Shown: positions 34,501 through 42,894, numbered from the stretch's first letter. The stretch is 64,000 bases of DNA from Azospirillaceae bacterium (GCA_028283825.1 JAPWJW010000001.1:1798001-1862000), one strand, 5' to 3'. Notes: generated by a model not told the origin, from the sequence alone. Translations and numbers: made by a program.

Positions 34501-36548
34501 GCGTGGTCAACGCCAGCCTGTCCGCCACCGCCAACTACCTGGCGGGCGACAGCACCACCCTGGTCCAGGGTGGTGCTGGGTCCAGCTACGGCGGGGCCAC
34601 CATCAGCGGCGGCGTCACCGGCCTGGCGGAGACGGGCAGCGTTTCCGGCAACACCCTGCTGGCCGTCGCCACCAACGACTATGTCGGCGGCAGCCTGACC
34701 AGCCTGTCCATCACCGGCACCCTGTCCTCCCCCACCGCGCTGTACATCGCGGCCACGGGTGCGCTGGGGACCCTGGCCAACAGCGGCACCCTGGCCGGCA
34801 ACATCACCAACCTGTCGGCCAACGACCTGGCGATCAGCGGCGGCACGGACGCGGCCCCCGGCACCCTGACGGGCTACGGCAACGGCCTGGGCACCATCAC
34901 CAGCCAACTGGCCAACCTGCGCTTCATCTCCGGCACGCTGCTGCTGAACGACACCATCAACGTCGGCAGCCACAGCGTCATCAACAGCGGCGCCACCCTG
35001 CTGGTGAACAGCGCCATCAACATCACCGGCAGCTACAGCCAGACCGGCGGCGGCCTGGTGATCGGGGTCAGCAGCACCAGCAGCTACGGCAGCCTGGTGA
35101 TCAGCGGGTCGGCCAGCCTGACGGGTGGTTCCATCACCCTGAAGGCCGCCAGCGGCACGTCCCTGTCCGCCGGCAGCTACACCATCGTCTCGGCCGGCAG
35201 CAACCTGACGGCCAGCAACCTGACACTGACCGCCGCCGGCTACACGGTGACCAGTTCCACCATCACCGCCAACGGCACCACCGACCTGGTCCTGACGCTG
35301 AACACCGACAGCACCGGCACCACCGGCGGCGGCACGGGCGGGAACGGCGGCGGCAACGGGGGTGGCAACGGGGGTGGAGGCACGATCACGCCCAGCACCA
35401 ACTACGCTGCCGTCGGCCGGGCCGCCGGTGGGGCGGCGGTGGGCACGGGCATCGCTCTGGACCAGATCGCCGCCAGCACCAGCACGACCGCCCAGGCCTT
35501 CCAGGACAAGGTGCTGCCCCGCCTGGCCAAGCTGTCCGCCGCGGGCCAGCAGACGGCCATCAGCCAGCTGTCGCCCAGCCAGCTGACACCGCAACTGACG
35601 GCCCTGTCGATCACGCCCTCCACCAACGCCATCAGCCAGCACCAGCAGACGGTGGCCGGACTGATGGATGGCACCAAGGGCACGGGCGCCTCGGCCGGCG
35701 ACGGCACGCTGGGCGGGGTCATCTGGGGTGAAATCCTGGGCGCCGGGAGCTTACGCGGCACCACCCAGGACGCGGCGGGCTATCGTGCCACCACCGCCGG
35801 CCTGGTGGTGGGCGCCGACTGGTTCGCCGATCCGCAGCTGATGGCCGGCGTGGCCTTCAGTTGGCTGAACGGATCGGCCACCGGCCAGGGCCCGGCGGCG
35901 GGCAGCCAGACCCGCGCGGCCAGCTATCAGCTGACGGCCTACAGCGTCTGGCGGCCGGACTTCGCCGACCATCGCCTGTCGGTCGAGGGCCAGGCCAGCT
36001 TCGGCTACAACCATTATGACCAGCGCCGCTGGATCGACTTCCTGGGCACCCGCGCCAACGCCAACTATGGCGGCGAACAGTATATGGGCAAGATCACGGT
36101 GGGGTATGACCTGCCACTGACCGGCACCCTGACCCTGACGCCGCAGGCCAGCCTGCGGGCGGTCCGCCTGACCAACCACGCCTATGGCGAACACGACGGC
36201 GGCGTGGCCGATCTGGCGGTCGGCGCGCTGAAGGTCGACAGCGTGACCCAGGAACTGGGCGCCAAGATCGCCGGGCAGTTCGACACCGGCCTGGGGCGCC
36301 TGCTGCCCGACATGCGGGTCGCCTGGGTGCACGACTATCTGAACGGCCCCATCGCCACCACCGGCGAACTGGCGGGCGTCAGCTTTGTCAGCACCACCGG
36401 TCGCCCGGACGCCAATGGCCTGGCCATCGGCCTGGGCGCCACCCTGGACAAGGGCGACGGCATCACGCTGCGCCTGGAATACTCCGGCGAACTGCGCCGC
36501 GAGTACCAGAGCCACGCCGGTATCCTGCGGGCCACGTTCGACTTCTGA
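30894..36548 (+). CDS. Giant type V autotransporter, C-terminal passenger, linker and beta-barrel
   Basis: 1,884 residues in the frame that continues the passenger after the shift; its apparent TTG start is only where the open frame is entered. Residues 1 to about 1470 are further beta-helix modules with five more [DN]YI-type blocks. A Gly/Asn-rich linker (about 1473-1500) and a helical stretch (VGRAAGGAAVGTGIALDQIA) follow. From about 1611 to the end lies the autotransporter beta-barrel, starting GAGSLRGTTQDAAGYRATT and ending in aromatic ATFDF, the usual C-terminal signature for outer-membrane insertion by the BAM machinery. On its own this part has no signal peptide and could not be exported. 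Joined to the upstream frame the protein is about 10,145 residues. Hairpins of a dispersed repeat follow the stop at 36555 onward. Confidence 0.9.
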   Translation: MNVAGGIAGTVDNGALIAGHTAGVVVSTGGQVGTLSNSGVITAASGDAVVVRGGLGSLANTGTLAGTDAAVLVAGGGTLGSLGNAGILAGARLISIAGLAGQVSNSGTLTGGTASAIAISGSLGTVANSGLLTATNGALYIASTGTLGLLANDGTIVGDITNAGAQDLTITGGGTVAGTFSGGTITSTASNVVLAQGLIALQDAISVSGHTLVNSGATVLLASNLTVTGAYSQTTGLLAVGTSQLVVSGAASLTGGTVSASVATPGNVNLMVGDVVGTLVVGGSGSSYTGVATRLNVTGLNANASTVTIGGDTDLVATVSNNYIGAQTATLANTGTITAITAVYVSSSGSIGSVSNSGNLAGTVAGVANNGTVGTLANSGTIQGSITGIFNGGSVGTLTNDGRVAGQMALYNTGTIEVLINNGGLIDAGAPTAAGLYNTGSIATVLNTGTILGATYGVYNAGTIGSLANSGLITAPTAIYIDTAARLGVLANTGTITGNILNLSATDLTVTGGSGTVTGTLTGYAAGSQGTITNTLSNVVLASGNLALNDAVNVGSHTLVNTGASVLLQSMVSITGNYSQSSGTLAVTPGSASLYVSGSASLTGGTVQALYSATGNYLAETDTLVAGVAGSDYTGVAVQGMLTGLDVSLGVSGNDLLAMVHNDYIGGALAALSNTGTLAAATAIYIAASGSLGTLANSGTISGNIVNLSSNALSITGGGGSVVGSLTGGAITSTGANVVLASGNVALNDAVNVGTGTLVNSGASVLLTSIVSVIGNYAQTGGTLTAGIGSGVTGELVVSGDASLTGGTVAITALAGANLLAGDSYTIVAAGGSLAATGLTASASGFTATLGTAADGATTDLVLTLVSDYISGTLGTLTNSGTLNAVTAVNITSSGSVGTLANTGTIIGNVLNSSANDLVVTGGANGTVGVFTGGNITNAQANLTFASGAISLGDAIDVGGHTVSNTGATLVLASDISVTGSYSQTAGTLGANGHLLSVSGTASITGGTVSAGLSGTGNYFVGDSATLVSGGAGSSYTGAIVTSGLTGLDATGSTSGTSLLAVAGNDYIGGTLNTLSVTGTLANTAGGATALYIASTGTLGTLANSGTIVGNVVNVSANDLVVTGGVFTGGTITNTSANLTFASGDLNLGDAVNVGSHTVTNAGATLALAGDISVTGNYSQNAGTLAANGHVLSVSGAASITGGVVNASLSATANYLAGDSTTLVQGGAGSSYGGATISGGVTGLAETGSVSGNTLLAVATNDYVGGSLTSLSITGTLSSPTALYIAATGALGTLANSGTLAGNITNLSANDLAISGGTDAAPGTLTGYGNGLGTITSQLANLRFISGTLLLNDTINVGSHSVINSGATLLVNSAINITGSYSQTGGGLVIGVSSTSSYGSLVISGSASLTGGSITLKAASGTSLSAGSYTIVSAGSNLTASNLTLTAAGYTVTSSTITANGTTDLVLTLNTDSTGTTGGGTGGNGGGNGGGNGGGGTITPSTNYAAVGRAAGGAAVGTGIALDQIAASTSTTAQAFQDKVLPRLAKLSAAGQQTAISQLSPSQLTPQLTALSITPSTNAISQHQQTVAGLMDGTKGTGASAGDGTLGGVIWGEILGAGSLRGTTQDAAGYRATTAGLVVGADWFADPQLMAGVAFSWLNGSATGQGPAAGSQTRAASYQLTAYSVWRPDFADHRLSVEGQASFGYNHYDQRRWIDFLGTRANANYGGEQYMGKITVGYDLPLTGTLTLTPQASLRAVRLTNHAYGEHDGGVADLAVGALKVDSVTQELGAKIAGQFDTGLGRLLPDMRVAWVHDYLNGPIATTGELAGVSFVSTTGRPDANGLAIGLGATLDKGDGITLRLEYSGELRREYQSHAGILRATFDF

Positions 36549-36554
36549 TATACG

Positions 36555-36706
36555 GGGCATTTGATCCTGGCAGATCAAATGCCCGCCCTCAGGCGCCGGG
36601 CGCTGGCATCCGGCGGCTTGGCTGATCCTCGCTTTCCAGTCCGCTGGCGCTCCCCGGAAAGCTCCGGCGGCCGCAGTCGCGGCCTATAACGACACGGTCC
36701 TGTCGC
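36555..36706 (-). repeat. Structured intergenic repeat, copy E1
   Basis: A reverse-orientation copy of a repeat family found five times in this window. Its stems are GGGCATTTGATC with GATCAAATGCCC (36555-36584), GCTTTCC with GGAAAGC, GGCCGC with GCGGCC (36669-36684), and CGACA with TGTCG (36690-36705). It lies between the autotransporter stop and the terminator at 36725. Confidence 0.8.
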
Positions 36707-36724
36707 CAGTGGAGCCCGGACAGC

Positions 36725-36758
36725 AAAAACCCCCGCGGCGGCGGCCACGGGGGTTTTT
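36725..36758. terminator. Bidirectional-type terminator
   Basis: AAAAACCCCCG pairs with CGGGGGTTTTT around a GC-rich loop, giving a U-run in either direction. It lies 35 bases after the stop of the leftward small exported-protein gene and downstream of the rightward autotransporter, so it can serve both. Confidence 0.85.
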
Positions 36759-36792
36759 AATTCACGGAAAGAAACGCTTGGAAGCGAAGCGC

Positions 36793-37143
36793 TTACGAAA
36801 CCGGACGCACCAGTTCCATCTTGTCACCCACGCGGCGCAGGTGCAGTTCCAGGGCCGGCTGGCCCACGCCCCGCGGCACGGACACCAGGGTTTCCTGGTC
36901 CGGCATCAGCGTGGAGACGAAACGGACGGTGCTGGCCGGATCCTGGGTACCAGCGGTCACCACCACCTGATAACCGGCGGCGGTGGGGTGGTAGTACAGG
37001 TTGACGTCGACGGCGTCGAAGGTGGTCTTCAGGGCGGTGTCGGCGGTCAGGTTTTCGGCGCGGGCGGCGCCGGCGAAGCCCAGGGCGCCAGCGACAGCAC
37101 TGGCGAGCAGAAGGGCGCGGGGGGTGACGATGGCGTTGGACAT
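36793..37143 (-). CDS. Small exported protein of unknown function
   Basis: 116 residues. It has a clear signal peptide (SNAIVTPRALLLASAVAGALG, cleavage after AARA). The mature part of about 85 residues starts ENLTADTALKTTFDAVDVNLYYH and is predicted mostly beta. I do not recognise the family. The start at 37143 is preceded by TTGAGG about nine bases upstream; the longer open frame to 37293 begins with unlikely Cys/Arg-rich sequence. It is transcribed leftward and probably alone, with a terminator at 36725-36758. A periplasmic or secreted role is inferred only from the signal peptide. Confidence 0.7.
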   Translation of the reverse strand: MSNAIVTPRALLLASAVAGALGFAGAARAENLTADTALKTTFDAVDVNLYYHPTAAGYQVVVTAGTQDPASTVRFVSTLMPDQETLVSVPRGVGQPALELHLRRVGDKMELVRPVS

Positions 37144-37501
37144 GATGGCTACCTCAAGGAAGGGGCCCCCAAGGGAATGGCCCCGGGGGCTAGGGCTTAT
37201 GCTGCAACTGCGAACGACTATATGGCAGCCGCGAAGACATGAGCAAGATGCACGCATCGCGCGTCGGCCATGCGACATCCATCCGCCAAACATTCCACCC
37301 CCTTTTTATTGGGGCATCCTTATGCCTGCCACTCGACCTCACCAGAATTCCCATTGATAAATAACGACATTTTAGGATGGTACCGGTACCTCACTTGCCG
37401 GGCCCGGTCTTCTTTTCAGAAATTCTGAATGATGTCTTCATTCGATTTGAACAACCGACCTGACAAACACCCTTGAATGCCGCGTCGCGATAAAGCCGAC
37501 C
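37144..37501. other. Intergenic region before the small exported-protein gene
   Basis: No gene seen. It contains the leader and promoter of the leftward small gene and the 3' flank of tonB. A 12-bp perfect palindrome GGTACCGGTACC lies at 37379-37390, followed by CCGGGCCCGG and a T-rich tract. AT-rich stretches at about 37300-37380 and 37410-37450 could hold promoters. No function can be assigned. Confidence 0.4.
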
Positions 37502-38263
37502 TCACTTCAGGAAGAACTGGACAGGCGCCACGATCTCGATCGGGTCGCCCGGCACCTCCGGCGGCGGCGGCGGCAAGGGCTGCGCCCGGGTGACCAGGGC
37601 CACGGCCTCCTGGTCCAGCGCCTCACGCCGGCTGCCGCGCTCCAGTTTCACCCACAGCACCCGGCCCTGGCGATCCATGGCGAAACGCACGTAGGCGATG
37701 CCCTGCTGGCGACGGGTCTGCGCCGCTACCGGGTATTGCTTGAACCGTTCCAGCTGCGCCCGCAGCGCGCCCTGCCAGGTGGGGGCCGCGTCACCCGAGG
37801 GTGCGGGCGGCGGGGCGGCGGGCGATGACGACGCGGCTTGGGGGGCGGCAATGTCCTGCGCGATGGCGGCCATGGCCGGGGCCAGCGGCACCTCCGCCGG
37901 GGTCGGCGATGGGGCCGCCGGCGGCGGGGCGGCAGGCTTGGGCGCCGGCCGGGGCTTGGGTGCCTCGGCCCTCTTCACCGGCGTCGGCTTGGGCAGGTCC
38001 ACCGGCTTGCGTTCCAGGGGCTTGGGCGGTTCAGGCCGCGCCGCCGGGGGCTTTTCCGGTGGCGCCGGCGGCAGTTCAATCATCAGGGCTACCGGCGGCG
38101 GCGGTGGGGATGGCGCTTGCGCCGTCGTCACCTGCCACAACACCGCCAGCGCCAGGGCGCCCCCATGCAGGGCGGCCATCACCAGGGCGGACGTGCCCCA
38201 CAGGCGGCCGCCACCGCCGTTCCGTCCGACCGGCCGCAGACGGTTTGGGCGCGCCGAACTCAT
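37502..38263 (-). CDS. tonB: TonB-like energy transducer
   Basis: 253 residues. One N-terminal transmembrane anchor (about 20-40: GTSALVMAALHGGALALAVLW) is followed by a long Pro/Lys/Ala-rich periplasmic linker (PPPPPVALMIELPPAPPEKP through PKPRPAPKPAAPPPA). The C-terminal TonB domain (about 175-253) contains YPVAAQTRRQQGIAYVRFAMDRQGRVLWVKLERGSRREALDQEAV. TonB passes energy from ExbB/ExbD to outer-membrane receptors. The start at 38263 has GGAGG seven bases upstream. It is divergent from the fecI-like gene across a region with a Fur-box candidate, so it probably serves the adjacent siderophore receptor. exbB and exbD are not in this window. Confidence 0.92.
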   Translation of the reverse strand: MSSARPNRLRPVGRNGGGGRLWGTSALVMAALHGGALALAVLWQVTTAQAPSPPPPPVALMIELPPAPPEKPPAARPEPPKPLERKPVDLPKPTPVKRAEAPKPRPAPKPAAPPPAAPSPTPAEVPLAPAMAAIAQDIAAPQAASSSPAAPPPAPSGDAAPTWQGALRAQLERFKQYPVAAQTRRQQGIAYVRFAMDRQGRVLWVKLERGSRREALDQEAVALVTRAQPLPPPPPEVPGDPIEIVAPVQFFLK

Positions 38264-38448
38264 GACCAGCCCTCCAGCCCGCCCCCGTCCCTCCGCCACG
38301 GGATCAGCATGCGAGCGATGCCGCAATGTCGTTGAGCATCAAGGGCTTGTTCATGACGACCACCTCAACCGGCAAACGTCCCGTCCCATCCAAACCCTGT
38401 CACTCAAGGTCCGGGCCCGGACGCAGCCTCATTCATAACAGGAAAGTT

Positions 38449-38467
38449 AATATTAGTTCTCATTATC
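38449..38467. promoter_or_regulatory. Candidate Fur box between tonB and the sigma-factor gene
   Basis: On the minus strand the site begins GATAATGAGAACTAAT. By eye it agrees with the classical 19-base Fur box at about 13 positions, including the first eight. It sits in the only AT-rich part of the divergent region between tonB and the FecI-like gene, where iron repression would be expected. Confidence 0.5.
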
Positions 38468-38609
38468 ATATAAGCGTACGCGGGGGCCACCGGACCGGCG
38501 CAGGGCAGGCATGCTGTCCGCCCCTGGCCTGCCCGCTTGCGTCACAGGGGGGCGGGCCGGTTAACAATTGAGAACCAATCGCACATCAACCGGCTGGACC
38601 GCGACCATC

Positions 38610-39119
38610 GTGACGGGCAAGGACCTAAAAGGGCTGTTCCTGGACCATCGACGGGAGTTGCACAGCTACATCAACAAGCGGGTGCGCAACGCCGACACGG
38701 CCGCCGATCTAACGCAGGAAACCTTCCTGCGCTTCGCGGAGCAGCGGCAAGGCAGGCCGGATGCGGCCATCACGCATGAGCGCTCCTACCTCTACCGCAC
38801 CGCCCACAACCTGGCGGTGGACCACATCCGCCAGCAGCAGCGTGAGCAGACCGCCCCGGTGGCGGAGGAGGATCTGGCCGCCATCCCGGATGAGACGCCG
38901 GGCCAGGACCGGGTGTCGGCCGGCATCCATGATCTGGACCGGGTCCGGGCCGCCCTGCTGGACCTGCCGGAGCGCACGCGCCAGGTTTTCGCGCTGACCC
39001 GCATCGAGGGGCTGACCTATCGCGAGGTGGCGCAACGCCTTGAAATCTCCGACAGTTCGGTCCAGAAACACCTGGCCAGGGCCATCAAGCAGGTGATGCA
39101 GCGCCTGCGATCCGATTGA
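38610..39119 (+). CDS. ECF sigma factor, FecI type
   Basis: 169 residues. Region 2 is DHRRELHSYINKRVRNADTAADLTQETFLRFAEQ, with the DLTQETFLR core-binding and -10 motif. Region 4 is LPERTRQVFALTRIEGLTYREVAQRLEISDSSVQKHLARAI, the -35 reading helix-turn-helix. FecI-type factors transcribe an outer-membrane iron receptor gene on a signal passed through FecR. The start is uncertain: I used GTG 38610, which puts MTGKDLKGLF first; TTG 38568 would add 14 residues, and neither has a good ribosome binding site. FecR and the receptor follow directly. Confidence 0.88.
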   Translation: MTGKDLKGLFLDHRRELHSYINKRVRNADTAADLTQETFLRFAEQRQGRPDAAITHERSYLYRTAHNLAVDHIRQQQREQTAPVAEEDLAAIPDETPGQDRVSAGIHDLDRVRAALLDLPERTRQVFALTRIEGLTYREVAQRLEISDSSVQKHLARAIKQVMQRLRSD

Positions 39120-39186
39120 GATTTCCGGCCCCCTTACCGAACCGGCACCCTTTCCCCGTCCTATTATCGACAGGGCGGGACAATTG

Positions 39187-40203
39187 ATGATTGCAGCGGG
39201 GCCCGCAGCCCCTGGGAACAAAGACTTGAGCAAGCCGGACAAACGCCAGGACGAGATCGACACGGCCGCAGCCGACTGGGCGGCGCGCCTGGCCGGCGGC
39301 CCGCTGTCGCTGGCGGAACGGCGGGCGCTGGACGGCTGGCGCGACCGCGACCCGGCGCACGGGGCCGCCCTGGATGAGGCGCAGGCCGCCTGGGCCCTGA
39401 TGGGCCAGTTGCGCGCCGCCCCCGGGGTGCTCGCCCGCGACATCGTGCCGGCCTGGCCCACGCCCAAGGCGCGGCGCCCGCTCTGGCGCCAGATGGCCGC
39501 CGCGGCCGCCTGCCTGCTGCTGCTGGTGGGCGGCGCCCGGCTGTGGCTGGGCGACCCGCTGCTGCTGCTGACCGCCGATGCGCGCACCAATCCCGGACAG
39601 CAGCGCAGCCTCACCCTGGCCGACGGCAGCGTGGTGGAATTGGGCCCGGCCAGCGCCATCGCCACCCGCTACAGCGACGGGGAACGGCGGGTGGCCCTGC
39701 TGGCCGGCGTCGCCTATTTCACCGTCGCGCCCATGGCGGGGGCGGAGCACCGGCCCTTCGTGGTGGAGGCCGCCGGCGGCACCGCCCGGGCGCTGGGCAC
39801 CCAGTTCATGGTGGACCGGCTGGCCGACGCGGTGGACGTCACGGTGACGGAACATACCGTCGCCGTGACGGAGCCCGCGGGCGACCAACGGGTGCTGTCC
39901 CCCGGCCAGGCGGTGCGCTATTCCGCCATGGGGCTGGAGCCGGTGCGGGAGGCCAGCGTGGAACTGGCCACCGCCTGGCGCCAGGGCCGCCTGGTGTTCG
40001 ACCACCAGCCGCTGGGTGAGGTGGTGGCGACACTCAACCGCTATCGCCACGGCCGCATCGTGGTGGCCGGGGCCGAGCTGGCGGCCCGCACCGTCAGCGG
40101 CGTGTTCGACACCACCGACCCGGACGCGACGCTCGCCACCGTGGCGCGCGAACTGCACGCCCGCACCGCCGCCCTGCCCCCCCTGGTGACGGTGCTTTAC
40201 TGA
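39187..40203 (+). CDS. FecR-type anti-sigma regulator
   Basis: 338 residues. The N-terminal cytoplasmic domain (DUF4880-like: DTAAADWAARLAGGPLSLAERRALDGWRDRDPAHGAAL) binds the sigma factor. One membrane segment follows (about 100-115: MAAAAACLLLLVGGARLWL), then a periplasmic FecR domain (SLTLADGSVVELGPASAIATRYSDGERRVALLAGVAYFTV). In this family the periplasmic part senses the loaded receptor's N-terminal domain and then frees or activates the sigma factor. It starts 67 bases after the sigma-factor gene; ATG 39187 is preceded by GGGCGGGA. A TTG at 39226 is an alternative start. Confidence 0.9.
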   Translation: MIAAGPAAPGNKDLSKPDKRQDEIDTAAADWAARLAGGPLSLAERRALDGWRDRDPAHGAALDEAQAAWALMGQLRAAPGVLARDIVPAWPTPKARRPLWRQMAAAAACLLLLVGGARLWLGDPLLLLTADARTNPGQQRSLTLADGSVVELGPASAIATRYSDGERRVALLAGVAYFTVAPMAGAEHRPFVVEAAGGTARALGTQFMVDRLADAVDVTVTEHTVAVTEPAGDQRVLSPGQAVRYSAMGLEPVREASVELATAWRQGRLVFDHQPLGEVVATLNRYRHGRIVVAGAELAARTVSGVFDTTDPDATLATVARELHARTAALPPLVTVLY

Positions 40204-40332
40204 GATTTCTGGCGTCTTCGCGGCGGTAATTTCCGGGGGGTTTCGGCAATTTTCCGCGCATTTCCGGCGACCTAAAAAAATCGCTGAAAAAGCGTTACCG
40301 ACTCCCCCCGCCTTTTCCGTCCCAGCTAGAGA

Positions 40333-40351
40333 GCGAATGCAACGTATTCGC
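40333..40351. promoter_or_regulatory. Inverted repeat before the siderophore receptor
   Basis: GCGAAT and ATTCGC form perfect 6-bp arms around GCAACGT. The site lies about 35 bases before the receptor start, where a metal-responsive repressor or the ECF promoter would be expected. The identity of any binding protein is unknown. Confidence 0.4.
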
Positions 40352-40385
40352 ATTTCTATCGGCAAGGCGTGAAAGGATGGACGTG

Positions 40386-42872
40386 ATGAGGGGCATGGAA
40401 CAGGGTCGGCGGTATCGCCTGAAGGCGACGGTCAGCGGCCTGGCGCTGCTGGCCACCGCGATGCTGGCCGCTGGCACGGCCGGGGCGCAACAGACCACCC
40501 AGCAGGCGGCCCCCGCCCCAGCGGCGGCCGGCCAGCAGACCTTCACCATCCCGGCCCAGGACCTGAACGCCGCACTGCTGACCTTCACCAGCCGCGCCGG
40601 CCTGCAGGTGTTCTACGACGTCAGCCTGGTGAAGGGCCTCCGCAGCACGGCGCTGAACGGCTCCTACACCCCGGCGCAGGGCCTGGCCCAGCTGCTGGCC
40701 GGCACCGGCCTGGCCTATCGCTTCACCGGCCCCACCACCGTGTCGCTGGAGCCGGCCCCGCAAGGTGCCGCCGCCCCCGGCGTGCTGCACCTGGGTGCCG
40801 TGCGGGTGGAGGGCCAGGGCGACGACACGGCGGCGCAGAGCGCCTATGGCCCCGGCGTCGGCTACGTCGCCACGCGCAGTGCGGCCGGTACCAAGACCGA
40901 CACGCCCCTGATCGAGACGCCGCAGGCCATCTCCGTCGTCACCCGCCAGCAGATGGACGACCAGAACGTCCAGAGCGTGGCGCAGGCCCTGCGCTACACC
41001 TCCGGCATGGTGCCGGAGCAGCGCGGCAACAACACCGACAGCCTGGAATACCTCTACGCCCGGGGATTCCAGATCGAGGAGTACCTGAACGGCCTGCGCC
41101 TGCCGGGCGTGGCCGTCGCCGGCTACAACATCACCAGCTTCGACGCCTATACCCTGGACCGGGTGGAAGTGCTGCACGGGCCGGCTTCCGTGCTCTACGG
41201 CCAGTCGTCGCCCGGCGGCCTGCTGAACCTGGGCACCAAGCTGCCGACGGCCGACCCGCTGCATGAGATCATGCTGCAGACCGGCAGCTACGGCCGCGCC
41301 CAGGGGGCGGTGGATCTGAGCGGCAAGCTGAACGACAGCGGCACCCTGCTGGGCCGCCTGGCGGCCGACGCCTTCACCACCGGTACCCAGACCCAGCATG
41401 TGGATGAGCAGCGCATCGCCATCGCCCCGTCGCTGACCTGGAAGCCGGACGCCGACACCACCCTGACCATCCTGGGCAATTACCAGCGCGACCCCAAGGC
41501 CGGCCTCTACAACTCCGTCCCCGCCGCCGGCACGGTGCTGCCCGGCGTCCACATCCCGCGCGACTTCGACGGTGGGGAGCCGGGCTTCGACGGCTTCTCC
41601 AAGACGGAGATGTCGCTGGGCTATTCCCTGTCGCACACCTTCGACAACACCTGGTCGGTGCAACAGAACTTCCGCTACCTCACCAACGAACAGACGGTGC
41701 GGTACGTGGGCGTGGACGGGGTGGCCGCCGGCACCAACGGCACCATGCTGGCGCGCGAGGCCTATTACAACCACGGCACGGTGGAGAACGCGACGCTGGA
41801 CAACCACGCCCAGGCCAAGTTCGCCACCGGCCCCCTCACCCACACCGCCACCTTCGGCGTGGACTGGCAACAGACGGAATTCGACCACGTCTTCTTCGGC
41901 GGCTCGGCCCCCAAACTCAGCATCACCGATCCGCAATACGGCCAGGCCATCCCGCCGCTGACCGCCGTCTACGCCACCTCCACCCACATGAACCTGACCC
42001 AGACGGGCCTGTACGGCCAGGACCAGGTGCGGTTCGACAAGTGGGCCTTCCTGATCGGCGTGCGGGAGGATTTCACCGACGCCACCACCCTGGCCCTGAA
42101 GACCAATACCACCACCAAGACCGACGCCGACGCCTTCACCTGGCGCACCGGCCTAGTCTATCTGTTCGACAGCGGATTCGCCCCTTACGTCAGCTATTCC
42201 ACCTCGTTCCAGCCCAGCACCGGCACCACCTATGCCGGGTCGGCCTTCAAGCCGACGACGGGGCAGCAGTATGAGGTGGGCGTGAAATACCAGCGGCCGG
42301 GTTCCAACAGCTTCGTCATCCTGGCGGCTTTCAACCTGACCCAGCAGAACGTGGCGACCACCGACCCGCTGCACACGTCCTTCCAGGTGCAGACGGGGGA
42401 GATCCGGTCGCGCGGTGTCGAGCTTGAGGCCCACGCCAGCCTGACGGAGGAGCTTCAGGCCATCGCGACATACACCTACACCGACCTGGACGTGACCAAG
42501 AGCAACACCACCAACCTGAACAAGGTGCCGGCGGGCATCCCGGAGAACATGGCGTCCGGTTGGCTAGCGTTCGACATGCCCTGGCTGTGGTCGCAGGGCA
42601 TGCAGCTCAGCGGCGGCGTGCGTTATATCGGGGAGACGTGGGGCGACACCACCAACACCTTCCAGGTGCCGTCCGTCACCCTGGTGGATCTGGGCGTGCG
42701 TTATGATCTGGGCCAGGCCTTCCCCCAGATGGCGGCCTTGCAGGGCCTCTCCCTCTCCGCCACCGCCAGCAACCTGTTCGACCGCACCTACGTCTCGGGC
42801 TGCATCGCCAGCAGCTTCTGCACCTACGGCGCCGGCCGGCTGGTGCTGGGCAACGTCAAATACCGGTGGTGA
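40386..42872 (+). CDS. TonB-dependent siderophore receptor with signalling domain (FecA/FhuE-like)
   Basis: About 828 residues. The signal peptide (SGLALLATAMLAAGTAGAQ) precedes an STN signalling domain (about 45-115: FTIPAQDLNAALLTFTSRAGLQVFYD), which passes the substrate signal to FecR. The plug follows (TPLIETPQAISVVTRQQMDDQNVQSVAQALRYTSGM, then RVEVLHGPASVLYGQSSPGGLLN), then a 22-strand beta-barrel ending in aromatic VKYRW. The plug signature matches TonB-dependent siderophore receptors. ATG 40377 is in frame but has its purine tract directly against it; ATG 40386 has AAAGGATGG at a better distance. The ferric ligand cannot be told. The PepSY gene follows after 22 bases. Confidence 0.92.
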   Translation: MRGMEQGRRYRLKATVSGLALLATAMLAAGTAGAQQTTQQAAPAPAAAGQQTFTIPAQDLNAALLTFTSRAGLQVFYDVSLVKGLRSTALNGSYTPAQGLAQLLAGTGLAYRFTGPTTVSLEPAPQGAAAPGVLHLGAVRVEGQGDDTAAQSAYGPGVGYVATRSAAGTKTDTPLIETPQAISVVTRQQMDDQNVQSVAQALRYTSGMVPEQRGNNTDSLEYLYARGFQIEEYLNGLRLPGVAVAGYNITSFDAYTLDRVEVLHGPASVLYGQSSPGGLLNLGTKLPTADPLHEIMLQTGSYGRAQGAVDLSGKLNDSGTLLGRLAADAFTTGTQTQHVDEQRIAIAPSLTWKPDADTTLTILGNYQRDPKAGLYNSVPAAGTVLPGVHIPRDFDGGEPGFDGFSKTEMSLGYSLSHTFDNTWSVQQNFRYLTNEQTVRYVGVDGVAAGTNGTMLAREAYYNHGTVENATLDNHAQAKFATGPLTHTATFGVDWQQTEFDHVFFGGSAPKLSITDPQYGQAIPPLTAVYATSTHMNLTQTGLYGQDQVRFDKWAFLIGVREDFTDATTLALKTNTTTKTDADAFTWRTGLVYLFDSGFAPYVSYSTSFQPSTGTTYAGSAFKPTTGQQYEVGVKYQRPGSNSFVILAAFNLTQQNVATTDPLHTSFQVQTGEIRSRGVELEAHASLTEELQAIATYTYTDLDVTKSNTTNLNKVPAGIPENMASGWLAFDMPWLWSQGMQLSGGVRYIGETWGDTTNTFQVPSVTLVDLGVRYDLGQAFPQMAALQGLSLSATASNLFDRTYVSGCIASSFCTYGAGRLVLGNVKYRW

Positions 42873-42894
42873 GGCCCAAATGGTGAGAGCCTGA

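Noticed and set aside
6110-36548. CRISPR array or tandem DNA satellite
   Set aside because: The short repeated words are protein-coding beta-helix units of variable spacing in one frame, without constant repeat and unique spacer structure.
38304-38353. A 16-codon leader peptide before tonB (MNKPLMLNDIAASLAC)
   Set aside because: It has an ATG and a stop before tonB, but there is no ribosome binding site and nothing typical of an attenuator, so chance is the simpler explanation.
39085-40365. 426-codon minus-strand frame opposite the fecR gene
   Set aside because: Shadow of the FecR reading frame; the product is low-complexity His/Gly/Gln-rich and matches no family.
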